Assembly (NCBI RefSeq): GCF_000812945.1
Contig: NZ_JSYM01000001.1
Location: forward strand, 1,736,001-1,800,000
DNA from: Flavobacterium sp. AED
GTDB lineage: Bacteria > Bacteroidota > Bacteroidia > Flavobacteriales > Flavobacteriaceae
Reading direction: 5' to 3'
Length of the DNA stretch: 64,000 nucleotides
Every line of letters begins with the position of its first letter. Within the stretch, counting starts at the first letter, position 1. The position numbers were made by a program, and so were the translations under genes. Shown piece by piece: positions 18,574-28,252 of this stretch. The notes under the pieces are model-generated. The model saw only the letters and a list, made by a program, of their open reading frames with translations. It searched no databases and was not told the DNA's origin.

Positions 18574-21102
18574 ATGGCAAAGAATTTAGTTATAGTTGAG
18601 TCCCCTGCAAAGGCAAAAACAATCGAGAAATTTCTAGGAAGTGATTTTCAAGTGGAGTCCAGTTATGGACATATTGCTGACTTGCCTTCCAAGGAAATTG
18701 GTGTAGATGTAGAAAATGGTTTCAAACCTAAATATGAAGTTTCTGCCGATAAAAAAGCATTGGTCACCAAATTAAAAGGATTAGCAAAGAAAGCTGAAAT
18801 GGTTTGGTTAGCAAGTGATGAGGATCGCGAGGGTGAAGCTATTTCTTGGCATTTAGCCGAAGAATTAAAATTAGACAAAAATAAAACCAAGCGAATTGTT
18901 TTTCACGAAATCACTAAAACTGCGATTTTAAAAGCGATTGATAATCCACGTGAAATCGATTATAATTTAGTCAATGCACAACAAGCACGTCGTGTTTTGG
19001 ATAGATTGGTTGGTTATGAATTGTCTCCTGTACTTTGGAGAAAAATAAAAGGGGGACTTTCTGCCGGTCGTGTACAATCGGTTTCTGTTCGTTTAATTGT
19101 AGAGCGTGAAAGAGAAATTCAAAATTTCAAAGCCATTGCGACGTATTCTATTGTGGCTGAATTCACTAATGAATCCGGAAAAACATTCAAAGCCAAACTG
19201 CCTAAAAATTTCAATACTAAAAAAGAAGCCGAAGATTTTTTAAATAAAAATGTAGGTTCTACATATAAGGTAGCTGATTTAGAGACAAAACCTACCAAAA
19301 AATCACCAACTGGACCTTTTACAACTTCGACTTTACAACAAGAAGCGGCGAGAAAATTGTATTTACCTGTTGGAATTACTATGCAACTCGCACAACGTTT
19401 ATATGAAGCTGGACTTATTACTTATATGAGAACGGATAGTGTGAACTTATCGAAAGATGCAATGGAAGCTGCTGAAGCTGAAATTATAAAATCCTACGGA
19501 AAAGAATTTTCTAAACCTCGAACTTTTGTTAATAAAAGCAAAGGCGCACAAGAAGCGCACGAGGCAATTCGTCCAACGGATATGTCACGTCACACGGTAA
19601 ATATCGATAGAGATCAAGCGCGTTTGTATGATTTGATCTGGAAAAGAACCTTGGCTTCGCAAATGAGTGATGCACAATTGGAGCGTACTAACGTAAAAAT
19701 TGAAGCGAACAATCATGGTGAAATTTTCACTGCATCTGGAGAAGTTTTACTTTTTGAAGGTTTCTTGAAAGTGTATCTTGAAGGTCATGATGACGATGAA
19801 GAGGAGCAAGAAGGAATGTTGCCTGCGATGAAAGTCAACGAAAAATTGCAAAACAATTATATTACAGCAACAGAAAGATATTCAAGAGCTGCAGCAAGAT
19901 ATACCGAAGCTTCTTTGGTAAAAAAATTAGAAGAATTAGGAATTGGCCGTCCTTCTACTTATGCACCAACAATTTCTACCATTATCAACAGAAATTATGT
20001 TGAGAAAGGAAATCTTGACGGACAAGAAAGAAATTATACACAATTGACTTTACAATCTGGAAAAGTAGGAGAGAAGTTATTGAAAGAAAATACAGGTTCC
20101 GATAAAGGAAAATTAGTTCCTACAGATATTGGAACTATAGTTACCGATTTCTTGGTTAAGAATTTCGGAAACATTCTCGATTATAATTTCACTGCAAAAG
20201 TGGAACAGGATTTTGATGAAATTGCAGAAGGGAATATTGTTTGGACAAAAATGATGCAAGAGTTCTACGATAAATTTCACCCAACAGTGAAAGATGTAGA
20301 GGCTAATGCGGATAGAGAAAGCGGTGAAAGAATTCTGGGAACAGATCCAAAAACGGGGAAACCAGTTTCGGTACGTTTAGGGAAATTTGGACCCATGGCT
20401 CAAATTGGAGCTGCAGACGATGAAGAGAAAAAGTTTGCCAGTTTAATGTCAGATCAAAATATTGGAAATATTACTTTAGAGGAAACTTTAAATTTATTTT
20501 TGTTGCCAAAAAATCTTGGACAGTATAAAGACGAGGAAGTTGAAGTGAGTAATGGTCGTTTCGGTCCTTATATTCGCCATGGAGCTGCTTTTGTTTCTTT
20601 GCCAAAAGGAGAAAATCCTTTGGACGTAGATTTTGAAAGAGCAAAAGAATTAATTGACGAAAAAGCAATAGCAGATGCGCCAATTGCAGTTTATAAAGGA
20701 GAAGGTGTTCAGAAAGGTGTGGGTCGTTTTGGTCCGTTTATCAAATGGAACGGTTTGTTTATAAATGTGAGCAAGAAATATAATTTTGATAATTTATCAC
20801 AATCAGATGTTGAAGAATTGATTGAAGATAAATTGCAAAAAAATATTGATAAGGTTTTACATAACTGGGAAGAGGAAGGAATTTTAGTTGAAAAGGCCCG
20901 TTGGGGACGTTCGGTTATTACCAAAGGAAAAATCAAAATTGAATTAAGTAAAGATGTTGATGCCACAAAATTAACATTAGCAGAAGTTCAGGAAATGATT
21001 GCCAAGAAAACTCCGGCTAAAAAAGTAGCAGCTAAAAAAGCTCCGGCTAAGAAAGCTGTTGCTAAAACTGCCGTTAAGAAACCAGTAGCCAAAAAGAAAT
21101 AA
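18574..21102 (+). CDS. topA: DNA topoisomerase I
   Basis: A type IA topoisomerase that relaxes negative supercoils through a tyrosine-DNA bond. The 842-residue protein starts with a TOPRIM domain (KNLVIVESPAKAK; acidic DEDREGE motif). The active-site tyrosine is in ITYMRTDS. The C-terminal half carries repeated topoisomerase C-terminal modules (KFGPMAQIG, RFGPYIRHG, RFGPFIKWN) instead of zinc fingers. It ends in a Lys/Ala-rich tail of about 30 residues (AKKAPAKKAVAK) that should bind DNA. I use the ATG before AKNLVIVE rather than an upstream TTG. Confidence 0.97.
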   Translation: MAKNLVIVESPAKAKTIEKFLGSDFQVESSYGHIADLPSKEIGVDVENGFKPKYEVSADKKALVTKLKGLAKKAEMVWLASDEDREGEAISWHLAEELKLDKNKTKRIVFHEITKTAILKAIDNPREIDYNLVNAQQARRVLDRLVGYELSPVLWRKIKGGLSAGRVQSVSVRLIVEREREIQNFKAIATYSIVAEFTNESGKTFKAKLPKNFNTKKEAEDFLNKNVGSTYKVADLETKPTKKSPTGPFTTSTLQQEAARKLYLPVGITMQLAQRLYEAGLITYMRTDSVNLSKDAMEAAEAEIIKSYGKEFSKPRTFVNKSKGAQEAHEAIRPTDMSRHTVNIDRDQARLYDLIWKRTLASQMSDAQLERTNVKIEANNHGEIFTASGEVLLFEGFLKVYLEGHDDDEEEQEGMLPAMKVNEKLQNNYITATERYSRAAARYTEASLVKKLEELGIGRPSTYAPTISTIINRNYVEKGNLDGQERNYTQLTLQSGKVGEKLLKENTGSDKGKLVPTDIGTIVTDFLVKNFGNILDYNFTAKVEQDFDEIAEGNIVWTKMMQEFYDKFHPTVKDVEANADRESGERILGTDPKTGKPVSVRLGKFGPMAQIGAADDEEKKFASLMSDQNIGNITLEETLNLFLLPKNLGQYKDEEVEVSNGRFGPYIRHGAAFVSLPKGENPLDVDFERAKELIDEKAIADAPIAVYKGEGVQKGVGRFGPFIKWNGLFINVSKKYNFDNLSQSDVEELIEDKLQKNIDKVLHNWEEEGILVEKARWGRSVITKGKIKIELSKDVDATKLTLAEVQEMIAKKTPAKKVAAKKAPAKKAVAKTAVKKPVAKKK

Positions 21103-21113
21103 GTATAAATACA

Positions 21114-21156
21114 TTCCATCCCCTTCCCTTCCCAAAGGGAAGGGAAGGGGATGGAA
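21114..21156. repeat. Perfect 20-base-pair hairpin after topA
   Basis: TTCCATCCCCTTCCCTTCCC and its exact complement are separated by only AAA. One arm is all pyrimidine apart from a single A, and the other all purine apart from a single T. It sits 11 bases past the topA stop and 14 bases before the next ATG. It lacks a T-run on the plus strand, so it is not a standard terminator, but it should be very stable in RNA. Confidence 0.85.
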
Positions 21157-21170
21157 AAAAGAAATAAGAT

Positions 21171-22322
21171 ATGGAGTTTGATTTTCTGAAACCCGTAGAC
21201 GATGAAATCCTTAGTTATATAAACGGATTGACTTCCCAACAGTTGGGAAGTAAAATAGTTTTGCATACCAATGAACAGTTTCCGGATTTAAATAAGATTA
21301 AAATTGCTGTAATTGGCGTTTTAGAAAACCAAGGAGATAAAAAAGCTGTTTCTGATGTTGATTTAATACCGCTTAGAAAAGAGCTGTATGGATTGTTTCC
21401 TGGAAATTGGGATGCTTCAATTGCAGATTTGGGTGATATTCTTGCTGGTAATTCGGTTGAGGATACTTATTTTGCACTAAAGAAAGTTGTTGCAAGTCTA
21501 ATCAAGAAAAGGATTACTCCTATAGTTATTGGAGGTTCTCAAGATTTGACGTATGCACTTTACAGAGCCTATGATGATTTAGAACAAATGGTCAATTTAG
21601 TTTCCATTGATAATAAATTTGATTTTGGGAAAGATGAAGAAGCCGTTTCAGCTTCTTCTTATTTGACAAAAATAATTGTAGACGAACCTAATAATCTTTT
21701 TAACTATTGTAATATTGGGTATCAAACGTATTTTAATTCGCAGGAAGAAATTGATTTGATCGAAAAATTATTTTTCGATGGTTATAGATTGGGTGAGATT
21801 TCGAATAATATTGCTCTTGCGGAACCTGTTTTTAGAGATGCGGATTTAGTGAGTATCGATTTAAATTCAATTAAGTCCTCTGATTCAGGAAATTTTGTTT
21901 CATTTGCACCTAATGGTTTCAATGGTAAAGAAATATGTTCTTTATCCAGATATGCAGGAATAAGTGATAAAGTATCTTCTTTTGGGATATTTAATCATAA
22001 TAATTCGGTACAGGAATCGGTTATTATTGCACAGATAATCTGGTATTTTATAGAAGGGTTTCATTATCGTTCTAATGAATATCCGTTTGGAAGCAAGGAA
22101 AATTATTTGAAATATATCGTTCCATTAGAGGAAGAGGAACTTGTTTTCTATAAAAGTGATAAAACTGATCGTTGGTGGATAGAAATACCATTTATTTCAA
22201 ACAGTAATAATAAATTAAAGAGAAATACGTTATTACCGTGTTCCTACGATGAATATTTATTGGCATGCAATCAAGAATTACCTGAAAGATGGTGGAAAGC
22301 ACAAAGAAAAAATATCATTTAG
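21171..22322 (+). CDS. Arginase/formimidoylglutamase-fold protein with lost metal ligands
   Basis: Over its 383 residues this protein follows the ureohydrolase (arginase, agmatinase, formimidoylglutamase) fold and is usually annotated formimidoylglutamase. The manganese motifs are altered. The expected Gly-Gly-x-His is GGSQ at 121-124, Asp-x-His-x-Asp is DNKFD at 148-152, and the last Asp-x-Asp is DLN at 230-232. At least three ligands have changed, so hydrolase activity is unlikely. The gene directly precedes gldK, an order I recall in other flavobacteria, which suggests a structural or regulatory role linked to gliding/secretion. That role is inference. Confidence 0.8.
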   Translation: MEFDFLKPVDDEILSYINGLTSQQLGSKIVLHTNEQFPDLNKIKIAVIGVLENQGDKKAVSDVDLIPLRKELYGLFPGNWDASIADLGDILAGNSVEDTYFALKKVVASLIKKRITPIVIGGSQDLTYALYRAYDDLEQMVNLVSIDNKFDFGKDEEAVSASSYLTKIIVDEPNNLFNYCNIGYQTYFNSQEEIDLIEKLFFDGYRLGEISNNIALAEPVFRDADLVSIDLNSIKSSDSGNFVSFAPNGFNGKEICSLSRYAGISDKVSSFGIFNHNNSVQESVIIAQIIWYFIEGFHYRSNEYPFGSKENYLKYIVPLEEEELVFYKSDKTDRWWIEIPFISNSNNKLKRNTLLPCSYDEYLLACNQELPERWWKAQRKNII

Positions 22323-22382
22323 AATAATTTTTTACTTATTTATTATTTTTTTATAAAAAACACGTTGTTTACTGTAAAAAAA

Positions 22383-22413
22383 TTGTTTTTGTAAAAAATA
22401 ATAAATAGGTTTA
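22383..22413 (+). promoter_or_regulatory. Probable promoter of gldKLMN
   Basis: TTG, a 20-base spacer and TAGGTTTA (TAnnTTTG with the last base changed) lie 37 bases upstream of the gldK ATG, in the 128-base gap after the arginase-fold gene. Confidence 0.5.
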
Positions 22414-22450
22414 CACACTTAAAAATAATGAATAGTTAACCCAAATTTAT

Positions 22451-23857
22451 ATGAAGAAGTTCATTGCATTTACGGCAATTTTGACCCTATTAATTAGCTG
22501 TGGTAAATCAAGCGACAAAGGAGAATTAGTAGGTGTCAATGGTGGGAAATGGCATCCTGAGAAACCTTATGGAATGACATTGGTTCCTGGAGGTGCTTTT
22601 ACTATGGGTAAATCAGACGATGATTTAGCTGATGTTGAGGATGCACCAACAAAAACGGTAACTGTTCGTTCTTTTTATATGGATGAAACTGAAATTACAA
22701 ATAGTGAGTACCGTCAATTTGTAGAATGGGTAAAAGATTCTACGATGAGAGTTCGATTAGCAATTCTTGCTGACGAAAGTGGTCAAAAAGCAGGAGATGG
22801 AAAAGGCAAAGGTAAAAATTCTGGTAGTATTGGAGATTTTGCTTTTAATGATTCAGATCCTGAAAAGATGACCGCGTACGATAAATATATGTATGATAAC
22901 TATTACAGTGTAGGTACCGCTGATGATCCTTATGCTGGTAGAAAATTGAATAAAAAAGTAAAATTAATCAAAGATACTAAGTTGTATCCGGATGAGTATT
23001 ATACTGAGGTTATGGATTCTATGTATTTGCCAATAGAAGCTTCTTACAATGGATTGCGTACTATAGATGTAAATAAATTGAAATTCCGTTATTCTTGGAT
23101 GGATATTCAGGCTGCTGCCAAAGCTAAAGTTGGTAAAAGAAAAGATTTTATTAAAACTGAAGAAGTAAACGTGTATCCTGACACCACTGTTTGGATTAAA
23201 GATTTTGCTTATTCTTACAATGAGCCAATGCATAATGACTATTTCTGGCACAAAGCATATGGAGATTATCCAGTTGTAGGTGTAAAATGGACCCAAGCAA
23301 AAGCTTTTTGTGCTTGGAGAACTTTAAATAAAAATACATACATAAAATCTAAAAAGAAAGGACATGATCTAATCAATTCTTTCAGATTACCTACTGAAGC
23401 TGAATGGGAGTATTCTGCTAGAGGTGGTTTAGAATCTGCAACATATCCTTGGGGTGGTCCGTATACTAAAAATGACAGAGGTTGTTTTCTTGCTAATTTC
23501 AAACCTAACAGAGGTGATTATGCAGCAGACCAAGCGTTATATACTGTAGAGGCAAAATCGTATGAACCAAATGGTTATAATTTGTATAACATGGCAGGAA
23601 ACGTTTCGGAATGGACGGATTCTTCTTATGATCCAAATGCATATGAATATGTTTCTTCAATGAATCCAAATGTTCTGGATGCTTCAAACAAACGTAAAGT
23701 GGTTCGTGGAGGTTCTTGGAAAGATGTTGCTTATTTCCTACAAGTAAGCACAAGAGATTATGAATATGCTGATTCGGCAAGAAGCTATATTGGTTTTAGA
23801 ACTGTTCAGGATTACATGGGAATTCAAACTACCGGAAAAACTAAAAGAGGCAAATAA
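22451..23857 (+). CDS. gldK: Gliding motility lipoprotein GldK
   Basis: GldK (PorK in Porphyromonas) is an outer-membrane lipoprotein that, with GldN, forms the periplasmic ring of the type IX secretion system. The 468-residue protein has a lipoprotein signal with Cys17 (LLISCGKSS). A formylglycine-generating-enzyme-like (sulfatase-modifying) domain fills the rest: PGGAFTMGKSDDD, FRLPTEAEWEYSARGG, MAGNVSEWTDSSYD, VVRGGSWKD and SYIGFRTV. In GldK this domain is structural. It is the first of four closely spaced gld genes. Confidence 0.97.
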   Translation: MKKFIAFTAILTLLISCGKSSDKGELVGVNGGKWHPEKPYGMTLVPGGAFTMGKSDDDLADVEDAPTKTVTVRSFYMDETEITNSEYRQFVEWVKDSTMRVRLAILADESGQKAGDGKGKGKNSGSIGDFAFNDSDPEKMTAYDKYMYDNYYSVGTADDPYAGRKLNKKVKLIKDTKLYPDEYYTEVMDSMYLPIEASYNGLRTIDVNKLKFRYSWMDIQAAAKAKVGKRKDFIKTEEVNVYPDTTVWIKDFAYSYNEPMHNDYFWHKAYGDYPVVGVKWTQAKAFCAWRTLNKNTYIKSKKKGHDLINSFRLPTEAEWEYSARGGLESATYPWGGPYTKNDRGCFLANFKPNRGDYAADQALYTVEAKSYEPNGYNLYNMAGNVSEWTDSSYDPNAYEYVSSMNPNVLDASNKRKVVRGGSWKDVAYFLQVSTRDYEYADSARSYIGFRTVQDYMGIQTTGKTKRGK

Positions 23858-23911
23858 TAAATAATTATAAAAGAAACCAAATCTTTAAATCTAACCCCAA
23901 AAAAAATTATT

Positions 23912-24562
23912 ATGGCATTACTTAGCAAAAAAACAATGAATTTCGCATACGGAATGGGTGCGGCAGTTGTAATTATTGGTGCATTATTCAAAATTACTCA
24001 CCTTGAATTCGGTTTTATAACTGGAAATTTAATGCTAACAATTGGACTTGTTGTAGAAGCTGCAATTTTTGCTCTTTCTGCATTTGAACCAGTTGATGAT
24101 GAATTAGATTGGACATTGGTTTATCCAGAACTTGCTAATGGTAAATCTACAGGACTAAAGAAAGCAAAAGTAGAAACTCCTTCTGATGCTCAGGGATTGT
24201 TATCTCAAAAACTAGATGCTATGTTAAAAGATGCTAAAATTGACGGAGAATTAATGTCAAGTTTAGGAAACAGCATTAAAAATTTCGAATCAGCAGCAAA
24301 AGGAATTGCACCTACCGTAGATTCAATTGCTTCAACTAAAAAATATAGTGAAGAGTTGACTTTGGCTGCAGCCCAAATGGAATCTTTGAACAGTTTATAT
24401 AAAATACAATTGCAAAGCGCTTCAAGAAATGCACAAATCAATGAAGAAGTTGCTGAAAATAACTTAAAATTAAAAGACCAAATGCAGTCTTTGACATCTA
24501 ATTTGTCATCACTTAACAGTGTATACGGAGGAATGCTTTCTGCAATGAACAACAAAGGATAA
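23912..24562 (+). CDS. gldL: Gliding motility / type IX secretion motor protein GldL
   Basis: GldL is the inner-membrane stator-like subunit that, with GldM, turns proton flow into rotation to power secretion and gliding. The 216-residue protein has two N-terminal membrane helices (about 13-30 and 38-58) and a cytoplasmic coiled-coil tail. Tyr13, Lys27, His30, Glu49 and Glu59 occupy the positions I recall as functionally important in F. johnsoniae GldL. The gene lies 54 bases after gldK and 45 before gldM. Confidence 0.97.
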   Translation: MALLSKKTMNFAYGMGAAVVIIGALFKITHLEFGFITGNLMLTIGLVVEAAIFALSAFEPVDDELDWTLVYPELANGKSTGLKKAKVETPSDAQGLLSQKLDAMLKDAKIDGELMSSLGNSIKNFESAAKGIAPTVDSIASTKKYSEELTLAAAQMESLNSLYKIQLQSASRNAQINEEVAENNLKLKDQMQSLTSNLSSLNSVYGGMLSAMNNKG

Positions 24563-24607
24563 TTAGTTTCAAACGATATAAAAATAACAAACTAATTAGT
24601 AGAAAAT

Positions 24608-26158
24608 ATGGCAGGAGGAAAACTAACCCCTAGACAGAAGATGATAAACCTGATGTACTTGGTTTTTATCGCAATGTTAGCATTAAATATGTCCAAAGAA
24701 GTATTATCTGCTTTTGGGATTTTGAATAATAAAATAGTAGAGTCTAACTCTATAACAGATACCAGAAATGAAAGTTCATTTCTACAGTTATCGCAAAAAG
24801 CAGTGGATCAACCGGGGCAGTTTGGTGATAAAAAAGCTAAAGTTGAAAAAATTAGAGCCTTGTCTAAAGATTTTAATGATTATTTAGAAAATATAAAAAC
24901 TACTGTTACCAAGAAATTTGTGAGAGATTCACAAGGAAATTTGCCATACGAGCAAATGGATAAAGGGGATTTAATTGATAGGAAATTTTTTACAGGTGAT
25001 AGAGTTTCAAAGGAAGGTCAAGAGTTTTTAGATAGAATTAATAATTTTTCAACTCAAATCAAACAAATTGGAGGAAGTTCAATTGCTGATTCTGAAATGA
25101 AAAAAATTGAAGCTAGATTTGCAACTAATCCAGTTTATTCTGAAAAAGCGGGTGCAAAATTACCTTGGATTGATTATAACTATAAGGGATTTCCACTTAT
25201 TGCTACAATTACAAAATTGTCTCAATTACAAGCGGATATCAAGACAACTGAAAGCGATGTAATGACCGGAATGTTCCAATCAGATTTAGTTGCTGCAGCC
25301 TCTCTTACTGCTTATCAACCGATAGTAGTTCTTGAAAAATCAGTTTTCTTTCAAGGAGAAACTGTTCAAGGAAAAGTTATATTAGGTAAGTTTGACCCAT
25401 CATTAAGAGCTAAATCAGTTATAGTAAATGGTTCAAGTTTACAAGCTGAGGCTGGTCAAGCAAAGTTCTCATTTGGAGCGGGTAACATTGGAGAACACCC
25501 GATTGGTGGTTCATTCAATTTTGAAGAAAATGGAAAATTAGTTCCGCTTGCAATACAAAAAAGTTCTTACGTTGTTGTCCCAAGACCAAAATCAGCTACT
25601 ATTTCTGCTGATAAAATGAATGTTGTTTATAGAGGTGTTGTAAATCCTATGACTATTTCCTTTGCGGGAGTATCTGCGGATAAAGTTTCGGCTAGCGCTC
25701 CAGGATTAAGTTCTGCAGGTGGTGGTAAGTACAATATGAGTCCAGGTGCTGGTTCTGAAACAGTAATTAATGTTACTGCAACTCTTCCTGATGGTTCTAA
25801 AGTTTCTGATAAAAAATCTTTTAGAATTAAAGGAATTCCAGGTCCTACAGGTACTATACGTGGTGAAATGGGTGTTGTAAAAGGTCCTAAATCAAATTTA
25901 CAAGTTGCTACAATTGGAGCTAAATTAGTTGATTTTGACTTTGAAGTTGGTTTGGATGTCGTTGGTTTTAATTTGAAAGTAACAGGTCAGCCTACTGTAG
26001 TTGTACAAGGAAATAAGTTGAATGCACAGTGTAATGCAGTTCTTTCTAAAGCAGTTAGAGGTGATCAAGTTACCATTTCTGAAATTAAAACTAAACTTGT
26101 TGGTGCAGGTAGTTATTTATTACCAAGAACAGCTCCAGTAATTTTTGAAATACAATAA
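24608..26158 (+). CDS. gldM: Gliding motility / type IX secretion motor protein GldM
   Basis: GldM crosses the inner membrane once and reaches through the periplasm toward the GldK-GldN ring. The 516-residue protein starts MAGGKLTPRQKM, keeping the conserved Arg9. It has one membrane helix (about 14-33), then a helical first periplasmic domain and three beta-rich domains (about 225-510), matching the known D1-D4 layout. Full length, no anomaly. Confidence 0.97.
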   Translation: MAGGKLTPRQKMINLMYLVFIAMLALNMSKEVLSAFGILNNKIVESNSITDTRNESSFLQLSQKAVDQPGQFGDKKAKVEKIRALSKDFNDYLENIKTTVTKKFVRDSQGNLPYEQMDKGDLIDRKFFTGDRVSKEGQEFLDRINNFSTQIKQIGGSSIADSEMKKIEARFATNPVYSEKAGAKLPWIDYNYKGFPLIATITKLSQLQADIKTTESDVMTGMFQSDLVAAASLTAYQPIVVLEKSVFFQGETVQGKVILGKFDPSLRAKSVIVNGSSLQAEAGQAKFSFGAGNIGEHPIGGSFNFEENGKLVPLAIQKSSYVVVPRPKSATISADKMNVVYRGVVNPMTISFAGVSADKVSASAPGLSSAGGGKYNMSPGAGSETVINVTATLPDGSKVSDKKSFRIKGIPGPTGTIRGEMGVVKGPKSNLQVATIGAKLVDFDFEVGLDVVGFNLKVTGQPTVVVQGNKLNAQCNAVLSKAVRGDQVTISEIKTKLVGAGSYLLPRTAPVIFEIQ

Positions 26159-26203
26159 TAAGTAGTTTTAATAAAAACTGCTTCATTAACTTATAATGAA
26201 AAC

Positions 26204-27097
26204 ATGATGAATGTAAGAAATTTTTTGATTGCTATTATCTCTGTCACTTGGAGTTTTGCATCTGTAGCACAATCTAATTTGCTGAATGCTAAAACACCAG
26301 ATCAAATTGGTCTTAAGTCTGCTGCACAGCTGATTTCTGATAATGACAAACCATTAGCTTATGGTTATGTGCATGATAGAGATGTCTTGATGGGTAAAAC
26401 AACGTGGGAAATAATCGATTTAAGTGAAAAGATTAATTTTGCATTGTATTTTCCAATTGATACAGCTAATATCGGTTCAGATAGAAGATCATTGTATGAT
26501 GTCTTGACAAAAGCAATGAGAAATGGTAAAATAACGGAAGTTTATACTGATAGTTATTTTAACACTAAAAAATCGATGCAAGATATTCAGGCTTCATTGA
26601 CTCGTATTGATACAACGGATGCAGGAAGAGAACAAATAAATGCTGGTGCTCAGATTTCACCGGAGTATATTTTAAAATCAGATCTAACTGCTCAAGATGT
26701 TACTCAGTATAAAATTAAAGGATACTGGTATTTTGATAAGCGTCAAAGTGAATTGAAGTATCGTTTACTTGGAATTTGTCCAGTGACTCCAGATGTTTTT
26801 ACAATGAACAGTGATGAAAAAGATTATATTGAATTATTTTGGATCTTTTTCCCAGCTGCAAGAGATGTTTTACATGAAGCAAAAGCCTTCAATGATAAAA
26901 ATTCTGCAATGCCGGTTTCTTTTGATCAAATATTAAATTCAAGACGTTTCAATAGTGTAATTTACAAAGAAGAAAACGTTTACGGAGACAGATCTATTGC
27001 TGAATATATGAAAGATAATGCTCAGAATCAATTGTTAGAGTCTGAGAGAGTGAAAGAAAAAATTCGCAATTTCGAACAAGATATGTGGAATTATTAA
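26204..27097 (+). CDS. gldN: Gliding motility protein GldN
   Basis: GldN is the periplasmic partner of GldK in the type IX secretion ring. This 297-residue protein has a signal peptide (about 1-23, cleaved after VAQ) and the conserved body with RDVLMGKTTWEIIDLSEKIN and PAARDVLHEAKAFN. Two adjacent ATG codons are possible starts; the choice does not alter the product meaningfully. A strong terminator follows, so gldK-L-M-N end here as one operon; gldJ and other gld genes are not in the window. Confidence 0.96.
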   Translation: MMNVRNFLIAIISVTWSFASVAQSNLLNAKTPDQIGLKSAAQLISDNDKPLAYGYVHDRDVLMGKTTWEIIDLSEKINFALYFPIDTANIGSDRRSLYDVLTKAMRNGKITEVYTDSYFNTKKSMQDIQASLTRIDTTDAGREQINAGAQISPEYILKSDLTAQDVTQYKIKGYWYFDKRQSELKYRLLGICPVTPDVFTMNSDEKDYIELFWIFFPAARDVLHEAKAFNDKNSAMPVSFDQILNSRRFNSVIYKEENVYGDRSIAEYMKDNAQNQLLESERVKEKIRNFEQDMWNY

Positions 27098-27117
27098 TTC
27101 TCATTTTAAATAAAAAG

Positions 27118-27150
27118 AAAAACTCTTACTGTAATGGTAAGAGTTTTTTT
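27118..27150 (+). terminator. Terminator of the gldKLMN operon
   Basis: A 12-base perfect stem (AAAAACTCTTAC and GTAAGAGTTTTT) has a 7-base loop and seven consecutive Ts, 20 bases past the gldN stop. Confidence 0.9.
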
Positions 27151-27197
27151 GTTTTAAAGTGTTTACTTTGCGTTTACTTAAAAAGGGATTACTTCAA

Positions 27198-28250
27198 ATG
27201 ATTGATTATTTAATAATAGGTTCTGGTTTAGCGGGTATTTCATTTGCAGAGATTGCTCTGTGGAATGATAAATCTATTTTAGTGTTGGATAATAATTCAC
27301 AAAATTCCTCAAAAATTGCTGGGGGTTTGTATAATCCGGTTATACTAAAACGCTTTAGCGAAGTATGGCAAGCTCAAGAGCAACTGGTATTGATGAATGA
27401 ATTTTATACTGTTTTAGAGGAAAAACTGAATTGTAAAGTAGATTTTAAAAGACCAATCCTAAGAAAATTTTTCTCTGTTGAAGAGCAGAATAATTGGTTT
27501 ACAGCTTCAGATAAAGTTGCATTAGCTCCATTTTTATCTACGCAATTGATTTCAAAAAAGTATTTAGGAATTGATTCTCCTTATGGATATGGCGAAGTGT
27601 TACAAACAGGTTATGTCGATACCGCTTTATTATTAAATAAGTACAGAGAATATTTGAAACAAAACAATCTGTTTAAGGAAGAATCATTTGATTATGATGC
27701 TTTACAAACTGAAAGTGATGGAATTCATTATAAAGACGTTAAAGCCAAACATATAGTTTTTGCAGAAGGTTTTGGGATGCATGCAAACCCATATTTTAAA
27801 CATTTGCCTTTAGACGGAACTAAAGGGGAGCTTTTTATTATTAAAGCACCTCAGTTAGATTTAGATGTAATCGTAAATACAAGTGTGTTTATTCTACCAC
27901 TTGGGAATGATTTATTCAAAGTGGGCGCTACATATAATTGGAAGGATAAAACTGATTTGCCAACAGAAGAGGGTAAGGTTGAATTAGTGGATAGAATAAA
28001 AGAAATTATAACCTGTGATTTTGAAATTGTAGAGCATTTTGCGGGCGTTAGACCAACTGTAAAAGACAGAAGACCTTTAGTAGGAACACTTCAAAATTAT
28101 GAATCAATTCATATTTTGAATGGTTTAGGAACAAGAGGAGTTATGCTCGGACCTGCAATGGCAAAAGCTTTATTTGAGAATATTGAACATCAAATTCCTT
28201 TAAATCCGGCAATTGACATATTCAGATTTCGGCCTAAAGGACATCAATAA
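27198..28250 (+). CDS. FAD-dependent oxidoreductase (DAO family)
   Basis: A 350-residue flavoprotein. It has an N-terminal Rossmann motif (YLIIGSGLAGISFA), a second FAD contact in KIAGGLYNPV, a substrate domain in the middle, and the C-terminal GVRPTVKDRRPLVG and LNGLGTRGVMLGP segments of D-amino-acid-oxidase-like enzymes. Relatives include glycine oxidase and the oxidase part of MnmC. The substrate is not readable from the sequence. I start at the ATG of MIDYLIIG, because the twelve extra upstream codons would begin inside the gldN terminator region. Confidence 0.88.
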   Translation: MIDYLIIGSGLAGISFAEIALWNDKSILVLDNNSQNSSKIAGGLYNPVILKRFSEVWQAQEQLVLMNEFYTVLEEKLNCKVDFKRPILRKFFSVEEQNNWFTASDKVALAPFLSTQLISKKYLGIDSPYGYGEVLQTGYVDTALLLNKYREYLKQNNLFKEESFDYDALQTESDGIHYKDVKAKHIVFAEGFGMHANPYFKHLPLDGTKGELFIIKAPQLDLDVIVNTSVFILPLGNDLFKVGATYNWKDKTDLPTEEGKVELVDRIKEIITCDFEIVEHFAGVRPTVKDRRPLVGTLQNYESIHILNGLGTRGVMLGPAMAKALFENIEHQIPLNPAIDIFRFRPKGHQ

Positions 28251-28252
28251 TG

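Noticed and set aside
22964..23780. Antisense frames inside gldK
   Set aside because: Shadow readings of a well-supported gene, with no export signal or recognised domain.
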